64,000 nucleotides of DNA from Bradyrhizobium amphicarpaeae (GTDB lineage Bacteria; Pseudomonadota; Alphaproteobacteria; Rhizobiales; Xanthobacteraceae), in NCBI RefSeq assembly GCF_002266435.3, contig NZ_CP029426.2, forward strand, positions 3,688,001-3,752,000, read 5' to 3'. The stretch's first letter is position 1, and the number at the start of each line of letters is the position of its first letter. Below, one piece after another: positions 16,012-25,225 of this stretch. The notes beneath the pieces were generated by a model. That model made no database searches. It was not told the origin of the DNA and worked only from the letters and a program-made list of their open reading frames with translations. A program made the position numbers and the translations under genes.

Positions 16012-17862
16012 CTACCGCGGGCGCCGCTTGACCTCGCGCACCGCGCCGCGCGCGGCGCTGGTGGTGAGTGCGGCGTAGGCCTGCAGCGCGGTCGAGACGT
16101 TGCGCTTGCGGCCCACGGCCTGCCAGGCAGCATCGCCCTTGGCCTCTTCCGCGGCGCGGCGCTTGGCGAGCTCCTCGTCGGAGACCTCCAGCGTGATGCT
16201 GCGGTTCGGGATGTCGATGGCGATGCGGTCGCCGGTCCGCACCAGGCCGATATTGCCGCCTTCGGCGGCTTCCGGCGACAGATGGCCGATCGACAGGCCC
16301 GACGAGCCGCCGGAGAAGCGGCCGTCGGTGACGAGCGCGCAGGCTTTGCCGAGGCCCATCGATTTCAGATAGCTGGTCGGATACAGCATTTCCTGCATGC
16401 CGGGGCCGCCGCGCGGGCCTTCGTAGATGATGACCACGATCTCGCCGGCTGTGACCTTGCCGCCCAGAATGCCTTCGACGGCGGCGTCCTGGCTTTCGAA
16501 CACGCGCGCGGGACCGGAGAATGTCAGGATCGAGGAATCGACGCCGGCGGTCTTCACGATGCAGCCGTCCTGGGCGAGGTTGCCGTAGAGCACGGCAAGG
16601 CCGCCGTCCTTGCTGAAGGCGTGCTCGAGGTTGCGTACGACGCCCTTCTCGCGGTCGGCATCGAGCTCGTCGTAGCGGCGCTCCTGGCTGAAGGCGACTT
16701 GCGTGGGGATGCCGCCGGGCGAAGCGCGGAAGAAGGTGCGGACCGCTTCGCTCTTGGAGCGCTTGATGTCCCAGCGCTCCAGCGCGTCGTTCATCGTCGG
16801 CGCGTGCACGGTCGAGACCGAGGTGTCGATCAGGCCGGCGCGATCGAGCTCGCCCAGAATTCCCATGATGCCGCCGGCGCGGTGCACGTCCTCGACATGC
16901 ACGTCGGCGACCGACGGCGCGACCTTGCAGAGCACGGGCACGCGGCGCGACAGACGGTCGATGTCCTGCATGGTGAACTTGACCTCGCCCTCATGGGCGG
17001 CGGCGAGCAGATGCAGCACCGTGTTGGTCGAGCCGCCCATGGCGATGTCGAGCGTCATCGCGTTCTCGAACGCCTTGAAGTTGGCGACGTTGCGCGGCAG
17101 TACGGAGGCGTCGTCCTGCTCGTAATAGCGGCGGACGAGATCGACGATGGTGTGGCCGGCCTCGACGAACAGGCGCTTGCGGTCGGCATGGGTCGCGACC
17201 ACCGTGCCGTTGCCGGGCAGCGCGAGGCCCAGCGCTTCGGTCAGGCAGTTCATCGAGTTGGCGGTGAACATGCCGGAGCAGGAGCCGCAGGTCGGGCACG
17301 CCGAGCGCTCGATCACCTTGACGTCCTCGTCGCTGACCTTGCTATCGGCCGCCGCGACCATGGCGTCGATGAGGTCGACGGCCTTGGTCTTGCCGGCCAG
17401 CTTGACCTTGCCGGCTTCCATCGGTCCGCCCGAGACGAACACGGCGGGGATGTTGAGGCGCAGCGCGGCCATCAGCATGCCGGGCGTGATCTTGTCGCAA
17501 TTGGAGATGCAGACCAAGCCGTCGGCGCAATGCGCGTTGGCCATGTACTCGACGCTGTCGGCGATCAGCTCGCGCGACGGCAGGCTGTAGAGCATGCCGT
17601 CATGGCCCATGGCGATGCCGTCGTCGACCGCGATGGTGTTGAATTCCTTGGCGACGCCGCCGGCCTGCTCGATCTCGCGGGCGACCAGCTGGCCGAGGTC
17701 CTTGAGGTGGACGTGGCCGGGCACGAACTGGGTGAACGAGTTGACGACCGCGATGATCGGCTTGCCGAAATCGCCGTCCTTCATGCCGGTCGCGCGCCAG
17801 AGGCCGCGGGCACCGGCCATGTTGCGGCCGTGGGTGGTGGTGCGGGAGCGATAGGCTGGCAT
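16012..17862 (-). CDS. ilvD: dihydroxy-acid dehydratase
   Basis: The 616-aa enzyme converts 2,3-dihydroxy acids to 2-oxo acids in isoleucine and valine synthesis in the cytoplasm. Fe-S ligands are visible in [11 protein letters not shown] and in [18 protein letters not shown]; the C-terminal half has [14 protein letters not shown] and [10 protein letters not shown], both ilvD hallmarks. The length is standard and the start [20 protein letters not shown] is typical. It ends one base from the stop of the convergent autotransporter gene. The upstream region holds a GC-rich repeat and shows no branched-chain leader peptide. Confidence 0.97.
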   Translation of the reverse strand: MPAYRSRTTTHGRNMAGARGLWRATGMKDGDFGKPIIAVVNSFTQFVPGHVHLKDLGQLVAREIEQAGGVAKEFNTIAVDDGIAMGHDGMLYSLPSRELIADSVEYMANAHCADGLVCISNCDKITPGMLMAALRLNIPAVFVSGGPMEAGKVKLAGKTKAVDLIDAMVAAADSKVSDEDVKVIERSACPTCGSCSGMFTANSMNCLTEALGLALPGNGTVVATHADRKRLFVEAGHTIVDLVRRYYEQDDASVLPRNVANFKAFENAMTLDIAMGGSTNTVLHLLAAAHEGEVKFTMQDIDRLSRRVPVLCKVAPSVADVHVEDVHRAGGIMGILGELDRAGLIDTSVSTVHAPTMNDALERWDIKRSKSEAVRTFFRASPGGIPTQVAFSQERRYDELDADREKGVVRNLEHAFSKDGGLAVLYGNLAQDGCIVKTAGVDSSILTFSGPARVFESQDAAVEGILGGKVTAGEIVVIIYEGPRGGPGMQEMLYPTSYLKSMGLGKACALVTDGRFSGGSSGLSIGHLSPEAAEGGNIGLVRTGDRIAIDIPNRSITLEVSDEELAKRRAAEEAKGDAAWQAVGRKRNVSTALQAYAALTTSAARGAVREVKRRPR

Positions 17863-18010
17863 GGCGTTTCCGTCCTCGGTTTGCGGCGCGGAGCGGGAAA
17901 ATCTGGTGCCGCCTCAGGCCTTTGTGGCCGGATAGCGCAGCCGGGGAACGCGCGCAACGGGAACTTGGGCATGACAGGCCTCCCCTGCTCCCGGCGCGGG
18001 GGCGCTCGAG

Positions 18011-18125
18011 CCCCGGACGCAGCGCAGCGCGTCTTCAGCGGTGCGCTGCAGAGCCGGGGCCCATCTGGCTGCGCGTGCTGTGGCCCCTGGGTCCCGGCTC
18101 GCGCCTCGCGCGTCCGGGACACGAG
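18011..18125. repeat. GC-rich dispersed palindromic element, copy 1
   Basis: The element starts with CCCCGGACGC and ends with CGTCCGGGACACGAG, so its termini are inverted (CCGGACG/CGTCCGG). It contains GCAGAGCCGGGGCCCA and CCTGGGTCCCGGCTC arms. A related copy at 42165-42292 has the same ends and inner blocks. It lies between ilvD and the ABC permease gene. Confidence 0.75.
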
Positions 18126-18129
18126 AAGT

Positions 18130-18987
18130 CTATTGCAGCGTCGGGTCGAGCCGGTCGCGCAGCCAGTCGCCGATCACGGACACCGCCAGCGTGGTGACCA
18201 CGATGGTGGCCGCGGGCGCCAGCATGATCCAGGGCGCCCGGGTCAGGTACTCGCGGCCATAGCCGACCATGTTGCCGAGGCTGGTCATCGGCGGCTGCAC
18301 GCCGAGGCCGAGGAAAGACAGGCCGGACTCCATCAGGATCACTTCGGGGAAAACCAGCGTGGTCGAGACGATCAGGGTCGAGGCGATGTTGGGCAGGATG
18401 TGGCGCAGGTAAATCCGGACCGGCGTCGCGCCCAACTGGCGGACCGCGGCGGCGTAGCCTTGCGCATTGGCCGAGATGGCAAGACCGCGGGCGATGCGGG
18501 CATAGCGCTCCCAGCCGAACAGCCCCATCAGGCCGATCAGCAGCGGCAGCGAATTGCCGAAGAAGGCGAGCACGGCAAGCGCCATGATCAGGAACGGCAT
18601 GCTGGCCTGGAAGTCGGTCAGCATCAGCACGAACTGTTCGACGCCCCCTCGAAAATGCGCGGCAAGGAAGCCGAGCGTGGTGCCGACCACAGCCGAGATC
18701 GCGGTGGCGCCGAAGGCGATCAGCAGCGAGATGCGGATCGAGACCAGCAGCCGCGACAGCACGTCGCGGCCGAGCTCGTCGGTGCCGAGCCAATGCGCGA
18801 TATTGCCCGGCGTGGAGAGCCGGTTGCGCAGGTCGAGCTGGGTGTAACCATAGGGCGCGATCTTCTCCGCGAAGGCCGCGATCACCAGCATGGCGACGAT
18901 CCAGGTGATCGCCAGCAAGACGGACACCGGGATCGCAGGCCAGCCGATGCGGCGTGAGGTCGTGTCCTTCAGCGTGGCGTCGGTCAT
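18130..18987 (-). CDS. ABC importer permease, DppC/OppC type
   Basis: The ATG at 18987 overlaps the stop of the upstream permease gene (ATGA); the 285-aa product has an N-terminal span followed by five more, as in DppC-type permeases. The loop that contacts the ATPase is present (ANAQGYAAAVRQLGATPVRI), and GTDELGRDVLSRLL is the usual DppC-type segment after the first periplasmic region. It works in the inner membrane as a heterodimer with the product of 18984-19913. The GC-rich repeat follows its stop within 5 bases. Confidence 0.93.
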   Translation of the reverse strand: MTDATLKDTTSRRIGWPAIPVSVLLAITWIVAMLVIAAFAEKIAPYGYTQLDLRNRLSTPGNIAHWLGTDELGRDVLSRLLVSIRISLLIAFGATAISAVVGTTLGFLAAHFRGGVEQFVLMLTDFQASMPFLIMALAVLAFFGNSLPLLIGLMGLFGWERYARIARGLAISANAQGYAAAVRQLGATPVRIYLRHILPNIASTLIVSTTLVFPEVILMESGLSFLGLGVQPPMTSLGNMVGYGREYLTRAPWIMLAPAATIVVTTLAVSVIGDWLRDRLDPTLQ

Positions 18988-19913
18988 GCGTGCGCTCCCT
19001 TGGCGCGCAGCCGCGGATCGAGGAAGCCGTAGAGGAAATCGACGACGAGGTTCGACGTGACCATGGTCATCGCGACCAGCAGCAGGATGCATTGCACGAC
19101 GGCAAGATCGCGGTTGGCGACCGCGACGACCAGCAGGCGCCCTACTCCCGGCCAGGAAAACACGCTCTCCACCACCACCGCGCCGGCGATCAGCGTGCCC
19201 ACCATGAAGCCGAGGATGGTGACGGTCGGGATCGCCGCGTTCGGCAGCGCATGCGAGGTCACCACCTTGCGCCACGGCACGCCCTTGGCCGACGCAGTGC
19301 GGATATAGGGCTGGCCCAGCACTTCGAGCATGGCGCTGCGGGTGAAGCGCGCTAGCACCGCCGCGCCGCCGAGGCTCAGCGTCACGATGGGCAGGATCGC
19401 GTGACGCCAGCTGTCCTGCCCGCCCGAAGGCAGCCAGCCGAGTTGCACCGCAAAGACCAGCACCAGCAGCAGCGCGAGCACGAAGCTCGGGACTGTGAAC
19501 CCGGCGACTGCCGTCATCATCACGGCGCGGTCGATGGCCGATCCGCGATGCAGTGCGGCGTAGATGCCGGCGGGGATCCCGAGCACGACCTTGAAGAAGA
19601 ACGCAGGCAGTGTCAGGACCAGCGTCGCCGGAATGCGCTCCAGCACCAGCTCGATCGCGGGCCGCCCGTCGCGCATGGAGCGGCCGAGCTCGCCCTTGGC
19701 GATGGCGCCGAAATAGTCGAGATACTGGAACCAGATGGGATCATCGAGGCCCCAGGCCTTCCGGAACGCCGCGAGCACCTCGGGCGGCGCTTCCGGTCCC
19801 AAAATCATCAGCGCGGGATCGCCGGAGAGGCGAAGCACGACGAAGGCGAAGGTAACGACCAGCACGATCGTGAGCGCGGCGCGGCCGAAGCGAATGGCGA
19901 GATAGCGTGCCAT
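18984..19913 (-). CDS. ABC importer permease, DppB/OppB type
   Basis: The 309-aa protein starts MARYLAIRFGRAALTIVLVV, a standard DppB N-terminal span, continues with GDPALMILGPEAPPEVLAAF in the first periplasmic loop, and has six spans in all. The coupling-loop segment is YIRTASAKGVPWRKVVTSHA. The ATG at 19913 overlaps the stop of the ATPase gene, indicating translational coupling in the operon. The substrate is probably a peptide or peptide-like compound, but permeases alone do not define it. Confidence 0.93.
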   Translation of the reverse strand: MARYLAIRFGRAALTIVLVVTFAFVVLRLSGDPALMILGPEAPPEVLAAFRKAWGLDDPIWFQYLDYFGAIAKGELGRSMRDGRPAIELVLERIPATLVLTLPAFFFKVVLGIPAGIYAALHRGSAIDRAVMMTAVAGFTVPSFVLALLLVLVFAVQLGWLPSGGQDSWRHAILPIVTLSLGGAAVLARFTRSAMLEVLGQPYIRTASAKGVPWRKVVTSHALPNAAIPTVTILGFMVGTLIAGAVVVESVFSWPGVGRLLVVAVANRDLAVVQCILLLVAMTMVTSNLVVDFLYGFLDPRLRAKGAHA

Positions 19914-20899
19914 CACGCCGCGTCCCGCGTCTCGGCGCCCGTGACCAGATGGCAGGCCACCTGCCTGTCGCCGCCAACGGCCGCGAGCGCCGGCACCTCG
20001 CGTGCGCAGCGCGCGATGGCGCGCGGGCAACGCGGGTGAAAGGCGCAGCCTTGCGGGCGCGCCGCCGGGTTCGGCGGATCGCCCGCCAGCACGATACGGC
20101 CGGCGCTGCGGCGGCCCGGTGCGGGCGAGGCCGAAACCAGCGCCTGCGTATAGGGATGTTCGGGCCGCGCGAACAGATCGTCCGCGCTGCCGATCTCGAC
20201 GATGCGGCCTAGATACATCACGGCGACGACGTTGCTGATCTGCCTGACGACGCGCAGATCGTGGCTGATGAACAGCAGCGTGAGCCCCAGCTGCGCCTGG
20301 AGATCGCAGAGCAGATTCACCACCTGTGCCTGGATCGAAACGTCGAGGGCGCTGACGGGCTCGTCACAGACCAGGAAATCCGGCTTCGTCGCGAGCGCGC
20401 GTGCCAGCACGATACGCTGGCGCTGGCCGCCGGACAGCGCCCCCGGATAACGGCCGCCATGCGCCGGCGTCAGCTCGACCGCGCGCAGCAATTCGCGCAC
20501 GCGGTCCTCGCGCTCGGCGGGCGTGCCGAGATTGTGGATGTCCAGAGGTTCGCGGATCTGCGTTGCGACCGGCAAACGCCGGTCCAGCGCGCCGAGCGGG
20601 TCCTGGAAGATCATCTGCATGCGCGCGCGTTGCGCACGCCACGCGGCCGTTGCCGGCACGGCCATCGGCTTGCCGTCGAACCTCACCTCGCCGCTGTCGG
20701 GCGGCTCGAGGCCGAGGACGATGCGGCCAGTGGTGGACTTGCCTGAGCCGGACTCGCCAACGAGACCGAGCGTCTCGCCTCTGGCGATCGTCAGCGATAC
20801 GCCGTCGACAGCATGCACAGCCGCAGCTCGGCCGAACATGCCGGAGCGCATCGAATAATTGCGGGAGATTTCGGAGACCTCGACGAGCGGCGGACTCAT
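19913..20899 (-). CDS. ABC importer ATPase, DppF/OppF type
   Basis: The 328-aa cytoplasmic subunit has Walker A GLVGESGSGKSTTGR, Q-loop FQDPLGALDRR, signature LSGGQRQR, Walker B FLVCDEPVSALD and the switch His in ISHDLRV. A C-terminal OppF-type extension carries CAFHPRCPRA, the Cys-rich motif of this subfamily, probably binding a [4Fe-4S] cluster. The start at 20899 overlaps the stop of the partner ATPase gene. Confidence 0.94.
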   Translation of the reverse strand: MSPPLVEVSEISRNYSMRSGMFGRAAAVHAVDGVSLTIARGETLGLVGESGSGKSTTGRIVLGLEPPDSGEVRFDGKPMAVPATAAWRAQRARMQMIFQDPLGALDRRLPVATQIREPLDIHNLGTPAEREDRVRELLRAVELTPAHGGRYPGALSGGQRQRIVLARALATKPDFLVCDEPVSALDVSIQAQVVNLLCDLQAQLGLTLLFISHDLRVVRQISNVVAVMYLGRIVEIGSADDLFARPEHPYTQALVSASPAPGRRSAGRIVLAGDPPNPAARPQGCAFHPRCPRAIARCAREVPALAAVGGDRQVACHLVTGAETRDAA

Positions 20900-21885
20900 T
20901 CGGCGGCGATCCCCAGCAGCGCGCGGCGCGAGGCCTCGGCGCGGATGCAGGCGACGACACGATCGCTCGCGATCGGCGCCAGGGTCGGCACGGCACGGCC
21001 GCACGGCTCGGCTGCCAGCCCGCAGCGCGGTGCGAAGGCGCAGCCCTCAGGCATTTTCGCGGGATCCGGCACCGTTCCCGGGATGGCGGTGAGACGGCGG
21101 CGGGGGCCATCGAGCGGCGGCAGCGCGCCGATCAAGCCCTGCGCATAGGGATGCACGGGATCGGCGAACAGCTGGTTGCTGGGTGCCTGCTCGACGATGC
21201 GGCCGGCATACATCACGGCAACGCGGTCGCAATTCTCGGCGACGACGCCGAGGTCGTGGCTGATCAGGACCATCGCCATGGCGAACTCGCGGCGGATCGA
21301 CGACAGCAGCTCCAAAATCTGGGCCTGGATGGTGGCGTCGAGTGCGGTGGTGGGTTCGTCCGCGATCAGAACGTCGGGATTTCCGGCGAGCGCCATCGCG
21401 ATCATGATGCGCTGGACCTGGCCGCCGGAGAATTCGTGCGGATAGGCCTCCAGCCGCCGGCCAGCGTCGGGAATACCGACGAGATCGAGCAGCCGACGTG
21501 CTTCCGCCCTCACGGAATTGCCTTGGAGATCCCGATGCAGCGTCAGCGCTTCGCAGAGCTGCTTGCGGATGGTCAAGACCGGGTTGAGCGCGCTCGCCGG
21601 ATCCTGGAAGATCATGGCGACGCGCCCGCCCCTGACCTGGTCGAGCTCGGCGGCCGGCGCGCCCAGGATTTCGCGTCCATCGAGCCGCACCGAGCCCGAA
21701 ACGTTGGCATGCCGCGGCAACAGCCCGAGCGCGGCAAGCCACGTCACCGACTTGCCGGATCCGGATTCTCCGACGAGGCCGAGCGCCTCGCCCTTGCCGA
21801 GAGCGAGATCGACGCCGCGCAGGACCGGCACGCCGTTGAAGGCGACGCTGAGGCCCCGGATATTGACCAATAGAGCCACGCTCAC
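20896..21885 (-). CDS. ABC importer ATPase, DppD/OppD type
   Basis: The start is a GTG at 21885 that overlaps the TGA of the binding-protein gene (GTGA), which excludes the longer open frame reaching 22287. The 329-aa product has Walker A GLVGESGSGKSVTW, signature FSGGQVQRIMIAMAL, Walker B VLIADEPTTALDATIQ, and the terminal CAFAPRCGLAAEPC motif. It pairs with the DppF-type ATPase to energise the importer. Confidence 0.93.
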   Translation of the reverse strand: MSVALLVNIRGLSVAFNGVPVLRGVDLALGKGEALGLVGESGSGKSVTWLAALGLLPRHANVSGSVRLDGREILGAPAAELDQVRGGRVAMIFQDPASALNPVLTIRKQLCEALTLHRDLQGNSVRAEARRLLDLVGIPDAGRRLEAYPHEFSGGQVQRIMIAMALAGNPDVLIADEPTTALDATIQAQILELLSSIRREFAMAMVLISHDLGVVAENCDRVAVMYAGRIVEQAPSNQLFADPVHPYAQGLIGALPPLDGPRRRLTAIPGTVPDPAKMPEGCAFAPRCGLAAEPCGRAVPTLAPIASDRVVACIRAEASRRALLGIAAE

Positions 21886-23519
21886 GCCTCGAAATTGCCC
21901 GCGCGGAAATCCATCGCGAACGCTGGCGACGCCTTCCACTTGATCGATTTCGGCTTGGCCGTGAAGGTCGCGTTCTGGTGCAGCACCGTATAGGCGGGAT
22001 CCTCGCGCTCGGCGATCTCCAGCATGCGGCGGAACGCCTTCTTGCGCGCGGGACGGTCGGTCGAGGTCTCCAGGAATTCGGAGAGCTTGTTCAGCTCGAC
22101 ATTGGTCCACTCGCCGATCTGCTGCTGCTGGCCGTTCGGCCCGTGCTGGGCGACCAGCGAGGAGACGGGATCGTTGAAGGCGGCCGAGTTCGACCAGTCG
22201 CGCACGGCGCGGGTCGGCGCGCGTTCCATGATCTGCGACCAGTTCTCCTTGGTCTCGATCTGGACGTTGAGACCGACCGACTTCCACATCTCGACCAGCA
22301 CCTGCGCGGTCGCGACCTGGTTGGTGTAGTAGTTGTTGAGCAGGCGATACGGAATCGGATCGCCCTTGTAATTGGCCTGCTTGAGCAGATCCTGCGCCAG
22401 CTTGGGATCATAGGCCGGCACGCTCCAGTCGGCGTTGAACATGTCGCCGTAGAACTCCCATTGCAGGCCCTTCGGCACGCGGGTGCGGCCGGCCCACAGG
22501 CTGTCGACGATAGCCTGGCGGTCGATCGCGTGGGTGAAGGCGCGGCGTACCAGGGGATTGGCGAGCTGGGCGTGGTTCTTGTCGAACACGGTCAGGCGGT
22601 GATTGAGGATGGTGCCGCCCTGCACTTCGAACGCGGCGTTCTTCTCGATGCCGGCGATCTGGTCCGGCGGGATGTCGCAGGCGAACTGATATTCGCCGGA
22701 CAGCAGCCCGTTGATGCGGCTCGCGACTTCAGGGACTTCGAGGAAACGGATGCGCTTGAGCGGCGGACGGCCGCCCCAATAGTCGTCGTGGGCTTCGAGG
22801 GTCAGCGACACGTCGGGCTTGAGCTCGACGACCTTGTAGGGGCCGGTCGTCACGGGCTTGCGCGCCCAGTCGAGATAGCTCGCGGATTCGTCCCAGGCGC
22901 GGCGGTTCATGATGTCGGAGCCGTAGCGGGATAGCCGACCCTCGATGGTGACGTCGGGCGTCGCGTTGTAGAAGCGCACGGTGTATTTATCGACGGCATC
23001 GACCCGCACGAGATCGGGCCAGATCCGGCGCGCAACCGCGGGGACGTCAGGCGGCAATTCCTTGCCCGGACGCGGCGTCGGAATCTTCTCGAACGCCTGG
23101 ATGGTCGAGCGGCTCTTGGCCTCGGTCTCGCCGAACATGCGCTCGCGGCTGAAGGTGAAGACGACGTCCTCTGCGGTCAGCTCGTCGCCATTGTGGAACT
23201 TGACGCCCTGGCGCAGCTTCACCTCGACGGTCTGGTCGTCGATGCGGCGCCATTCGGTAGCAAGGCCCGGCACGGCTTCCAGGCTGCCGCGCCAGTTCTT
23301 GGAGATCAGGCCTTCCCAGATCGAGGAGAAGAACACGCGTTCGCCGACATTGGACTGCTCGCGCAGCACGTCGAGCACGTTCGCATTCGTCACCTTCTGC
23401 ACGGCGATCGTCACCGACGGACGGTTGTCGGCCTGCGCGATGGCAAAGCGCGGCAGCAGCAGCGTGCCTGCGGCAGCGCCGCCGGTCTTCAGGATAGTGC
23501 GACGGGTGAATTTGCTCAT
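21882..23519 (-). CDS. periplasmic solute-binding protein, family 5 (Dpp/Opp type), Tat-exported
   Basis: The 545-aa precursor has a twin-arginine signal (KFTRRTILKTGGAAAGTLLL, cleavage after AIAQ). The family 5 pattern is clear: LATEWRRIDDQTVEVKLRQG, VKFHNGDELTAEDVVFTFSR, and RRAFTHAIDRQAIVDSLWAG. It delivers substrate to the permease pair encoded downstream. Family 5 proteins bind di- or oligopeptides, nickel, sugars or opines; the adjacent TIM-barrel gene hints at a substrate that is catabolised by isomerisation, but this is inference. Confidence 0.94.
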   Translation of the reverse strand: MSKFTRRTILKTGGAAAGTLLLPRFAIAQADNRPSVTIAVQKVTNANVLDVLREQSNVGERVFFSSIWEGLISKNWRGSLEAVPGLATEWRRIDDQTVEVKLRQGVKFHNGDELTAEDVVFTFSRERMFGETEAKSRSTIQAFEKIPTPRPGKELPPDVPAVARRIWPDLVRVDAVDKYTVRFYNATPDVTIEGRLSRYGSDIMNRRAWDESASYLDWARKPVTTGPYKVVELKPDVSLTLEAHDDYWGGRPPLKRIRFLEVPEVASRINGLLSGEYQFACDIPPDQIAGIEKNAAFEVQGGTILNHRLTVFDKNHAQLANPLVRRAFTHAIDRQAIVDSLWAGRTRVPKGLQWEFYGDMFNADWSVPAYDPKLAQDLLKQANYKGDPIPYRLLNNYYTNQVATAQVLVEMWKSVGLNVQIETKENWSQIMERAPTRAVRDWSNSAAFNDPVSSLVAQHGPNGQQQQIGEWTNVELNKLSEFLETSTDRPARKKAFRRMLEIAEREDPAYTVLHQNATFTAKPKSIKWKASPAFAMDFRAGNFEA

Positions 23520-23542
23520 GGCGGTAGCCTCAGATGATGCGG

Positions 23543-24358
23543 TTATTCGGCGAGACCGAGCGCGGCGAGATGCGCGGCACCCTTGCGGACGTCATCGTGA
23601 TTGCGGAGCTCGAGGATCAGCCGCGGGTTGGAATTCACCCGCCCCAGCGCGCGGAACACGGCGACCCAGGGAATGTTGCCTTCGCCCGGCGCCCAGTGCC
23701 GGTCGGCAAAGCCGTCGGTGTCCTGCAGATGCACATGTGTGAGCATGTCGCCGGCGGTCTCGACGTAATAGTCGACCGGCGGCGCGCCGGTGGAGATGTG
23801 GGCGTAGTTGGCATGTCCGGTGTCGAGCGAGACGCGGACCTTGGCGCTTTCGAGCGCCTTGGCGAGGCGCACCCGGTCGCGCGGATCCCTGTCCTCGATG
23901 TTTTCGATGACGATTTCGCAGCCGATCGTCTCGGCGCGCGCGATTACCTCGGCGAGCGTCGCCTTGACGCGTTCGACGATATTGGCGCGGTTGTCAGGAT
24001 AGAGATCGAGATTGTTGTGGTCCCAGGTCGTGAACGGCGAATGGATCACCATCTGAGTCGCGCCGAGGAACTCGGCGGCATCGAGGCCCTGGATCAGGCG
24101 CTTGGTCACGGCCTGGCGGATCATGGGATCGTGGCTGTCGATCTTGAAGCCCCAGAACGGGCCGTGGATGCCGAGCCGGCCGGTATGGCCGGACAGCATC
24201 TGCTTGATCTCGCCGGCCGTGCTGCGCCAGTCGCCGTCGAGCAGGTCGGCGCGGAAGAAATCCTGGATTTCGAGATCGCGTTGCCGGTCAAGAAGCCAGT
24301 CGCGGTGTGCGGGGATCGATTTGATGGACAATGCTGCGCCCAGCACCGGCTTCGACAT
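23543..24358 (-). CDS. TIM-barrel sugar phosphate isomerase/epimerase-like protein
   Basis: The 271-aa protein belongs to the AP-endonuclease-2/xylose-isomerase-like superfamily. Probable metal ligands are in IVIENIED (Glu), VSLDTGHANYAH (Asp, His), LTHVHLQDTDG (His) and LILELRNH (Glu), spaced as in divalent-metal TIM-barrel epimerases. It is the first gene of the importer operon, 23 bases before the binding-protein gene. The reaction is unassigned; sugar, inositol-derivative or hydroxyacid substrates are all possible. Confidence 0.85.
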   Translation of the reverse strand: MSKPVLGAALSIKSIPAHRDWLLDRQRDLEIQDFFRADLLDGDWRSTAGEIKQMLSGHTGRLGIHGPFWGFKIDSHDPMIRQAVTKRLIQGLDAAEFLGATQMVIHSPFTTWDHNNLDLYPDNRANIVERVKATLAEVIARAETIGCEIVIENIEDRDPRDRVRLAKALESAKVRVSLDTGHANYAHISTGAPPVDYYVETAGDMLTHVHLQDTDGFADRHWAPGEGNIPWVAVFRALGRVNSNPRLILELRNHDDVRKGAAHLAALGLAE

Positions 24359-24690
24359 GGCTTGCTCCTTGATCGTCAGCGATGACGGGAGCAGCGCTAG
24401 ACCAGTTCAATGACAGGCCGGTGAAATGCAGGTTCCGCCCCGTGAGGAGATGTGGACATCTCCTGGCGCGCCCGCGATTGAGGCCGTCGCGATCACGGCG
24501 CCGATGCCGAATGGACACATGGCAAGCGGTATCTGTGTCCGTAGTGATCCGGAATGGAATCCTATCGCGCTGTCCAGTACATCGCGGGACATCGATCGGC
24601 GGCCACTTCCACGGGCATCACCCTCTGATCGCGCTACATGGGGTTGGGGGACCACATGGGGCGGGGGATTGAAGGCTGGGGCAAGGTGAC

Positions 24691-24721
24691 GAGGTCCGGA
24701 CTCCTAGGCACTCCGGACCTC
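24691..24721. terminator. hairpin, 10-bp perfect stem
   Basis: GAGGTCCGGA and TCCGGACCTC form a 10-bp stem with an 11-base loop. No T tract follows on either strand, so termination by this hairpin alone is uncertain. Confidence 0.5.
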
Positions 24722-24745
24722 GAAGCTTTGTGAGATTGAACGCAG

Positions 24746-24785
24746 CAACGCGCCGTCCGGTTGGGGGCATCCGGACGGCGCGTTG
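24746..24785 (-). terminator. hairpin, 15-bp perfect stem, downstream of the GrlR-like gene
   Basis: CAACGCGCCGTCCGG pairs with CCGGACGGCGCGTTG across a 10-base loop. It lies about 30 bases past the stop of the minus-strand gene at 24817. A T-rich run is missing on the minus strand; on the plus strand TCGTTT follows. It is probably a transcript end or an RNA-stabilising structure. Confidence 0.55.
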
Positions 24786-24816
24786 TCGTTTGAAGAGGGC
24801 CGCCCTGGAGCCCCGC

Positions 24817-25197
24817 TCACATTGCATCTTTCAGCGTCAGTCTCGCCGTGAATGTCACGCTGGTCTTGCCGACCAGCGCCATGCCTTCGACCTCGGCGCC
24901 GCCGGCGGAATAGTCACCCGAGAAACCGCAGGTGACCTCCCGGCCGCCGAATGCGAGCGTTCTGCCGACCGCCTCGGTATGCTGGTTGACGATCATGTCG
25001 CCGCGCCATTTGCCGTTCCGGAATGTGTAGCTGCCGGTGTAGCAGAAATAGCTGTCGCCACCCATGATGCGTCCGTCACAGAGCACGACGACGCCCCTCG
25101 CCTGCCCGCGCTTGCCGTCGCGCATTTCGATGTCGAAGATGTAGAGGCCGTTGACGACCCTGGCCTCCTCCGCTTTCGCACCATCTCCGGCCGACAT
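24817..25197 (-). CDS. GrlR-family protein
   Basis: The ATG at 25197 has GGGGAG about 8 bases upstream; the 126-aa product is a single lipocalin-like GrlR domain: VNGLYIFDIEMRDGKRGQAR, GGDSYFCYTGSYTFRNGKWR, then VTCGFSGDYS and the end VGKTSVTFTARLTL. GrlR of enteropathogens binds and restrains a LEE activator, but rhizobial members have no assigned partner. It follows nadE by 28 bases and may be co-transcribed with it. Confidence 0.85.
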   Translation of the reverse strand: MSAGDGAKAEEARVVNGLYIFDIEMRDGKRGQARGVVVLCDGRIMGGDSYFCYTGSYTFRNGKWRGDMIVNQHTEAVGRTLAFGGREVTCGFSGDYSAGGAEVEGMALVGKTSVTFTARLTLKDAM

Positions 25198-25225
25198 TCG
25201 ATCATCTCCCCAACAATCCGCCAGA

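Larger units (their letters stand above)
24359..24816. other. intergenic region with two strong hairpins
   Basis: This stretch of 458 bases lies upstream of the importer operon and downstream of the GrlR-like gene. I find no supported ORF. The right half holds two perfect inverted repeats (24691-24721 and 24746-24785); the left half should contain the operon promoter. Confidence 0.5.

Noticed and set aside
13578..16133. 851-codon open frame antisense to the autotransporter gene
   Set aside because: Its product is Arg/Ala/Asp/Gly-rich with no domain. Long antisense frames arise from third-position GC bias; the plus-strand frame has a signal peptide, passenger and beta-barrel.
17863..18010. 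Branched-chain leader peptide upstream of ilvD
   Set aside because: No short ORF with clustered Ile, Val or Leu codons and no terminator-antiterminator pair is visible.
15943..18957. 1004-codon plus-strand open frame across ilvD and the permease gene
   Set aside because: It is antisense to two clearly recognisable genes (ilvD and a DppC-type permease) and has His/Arg/Ala-rich shadow composition.
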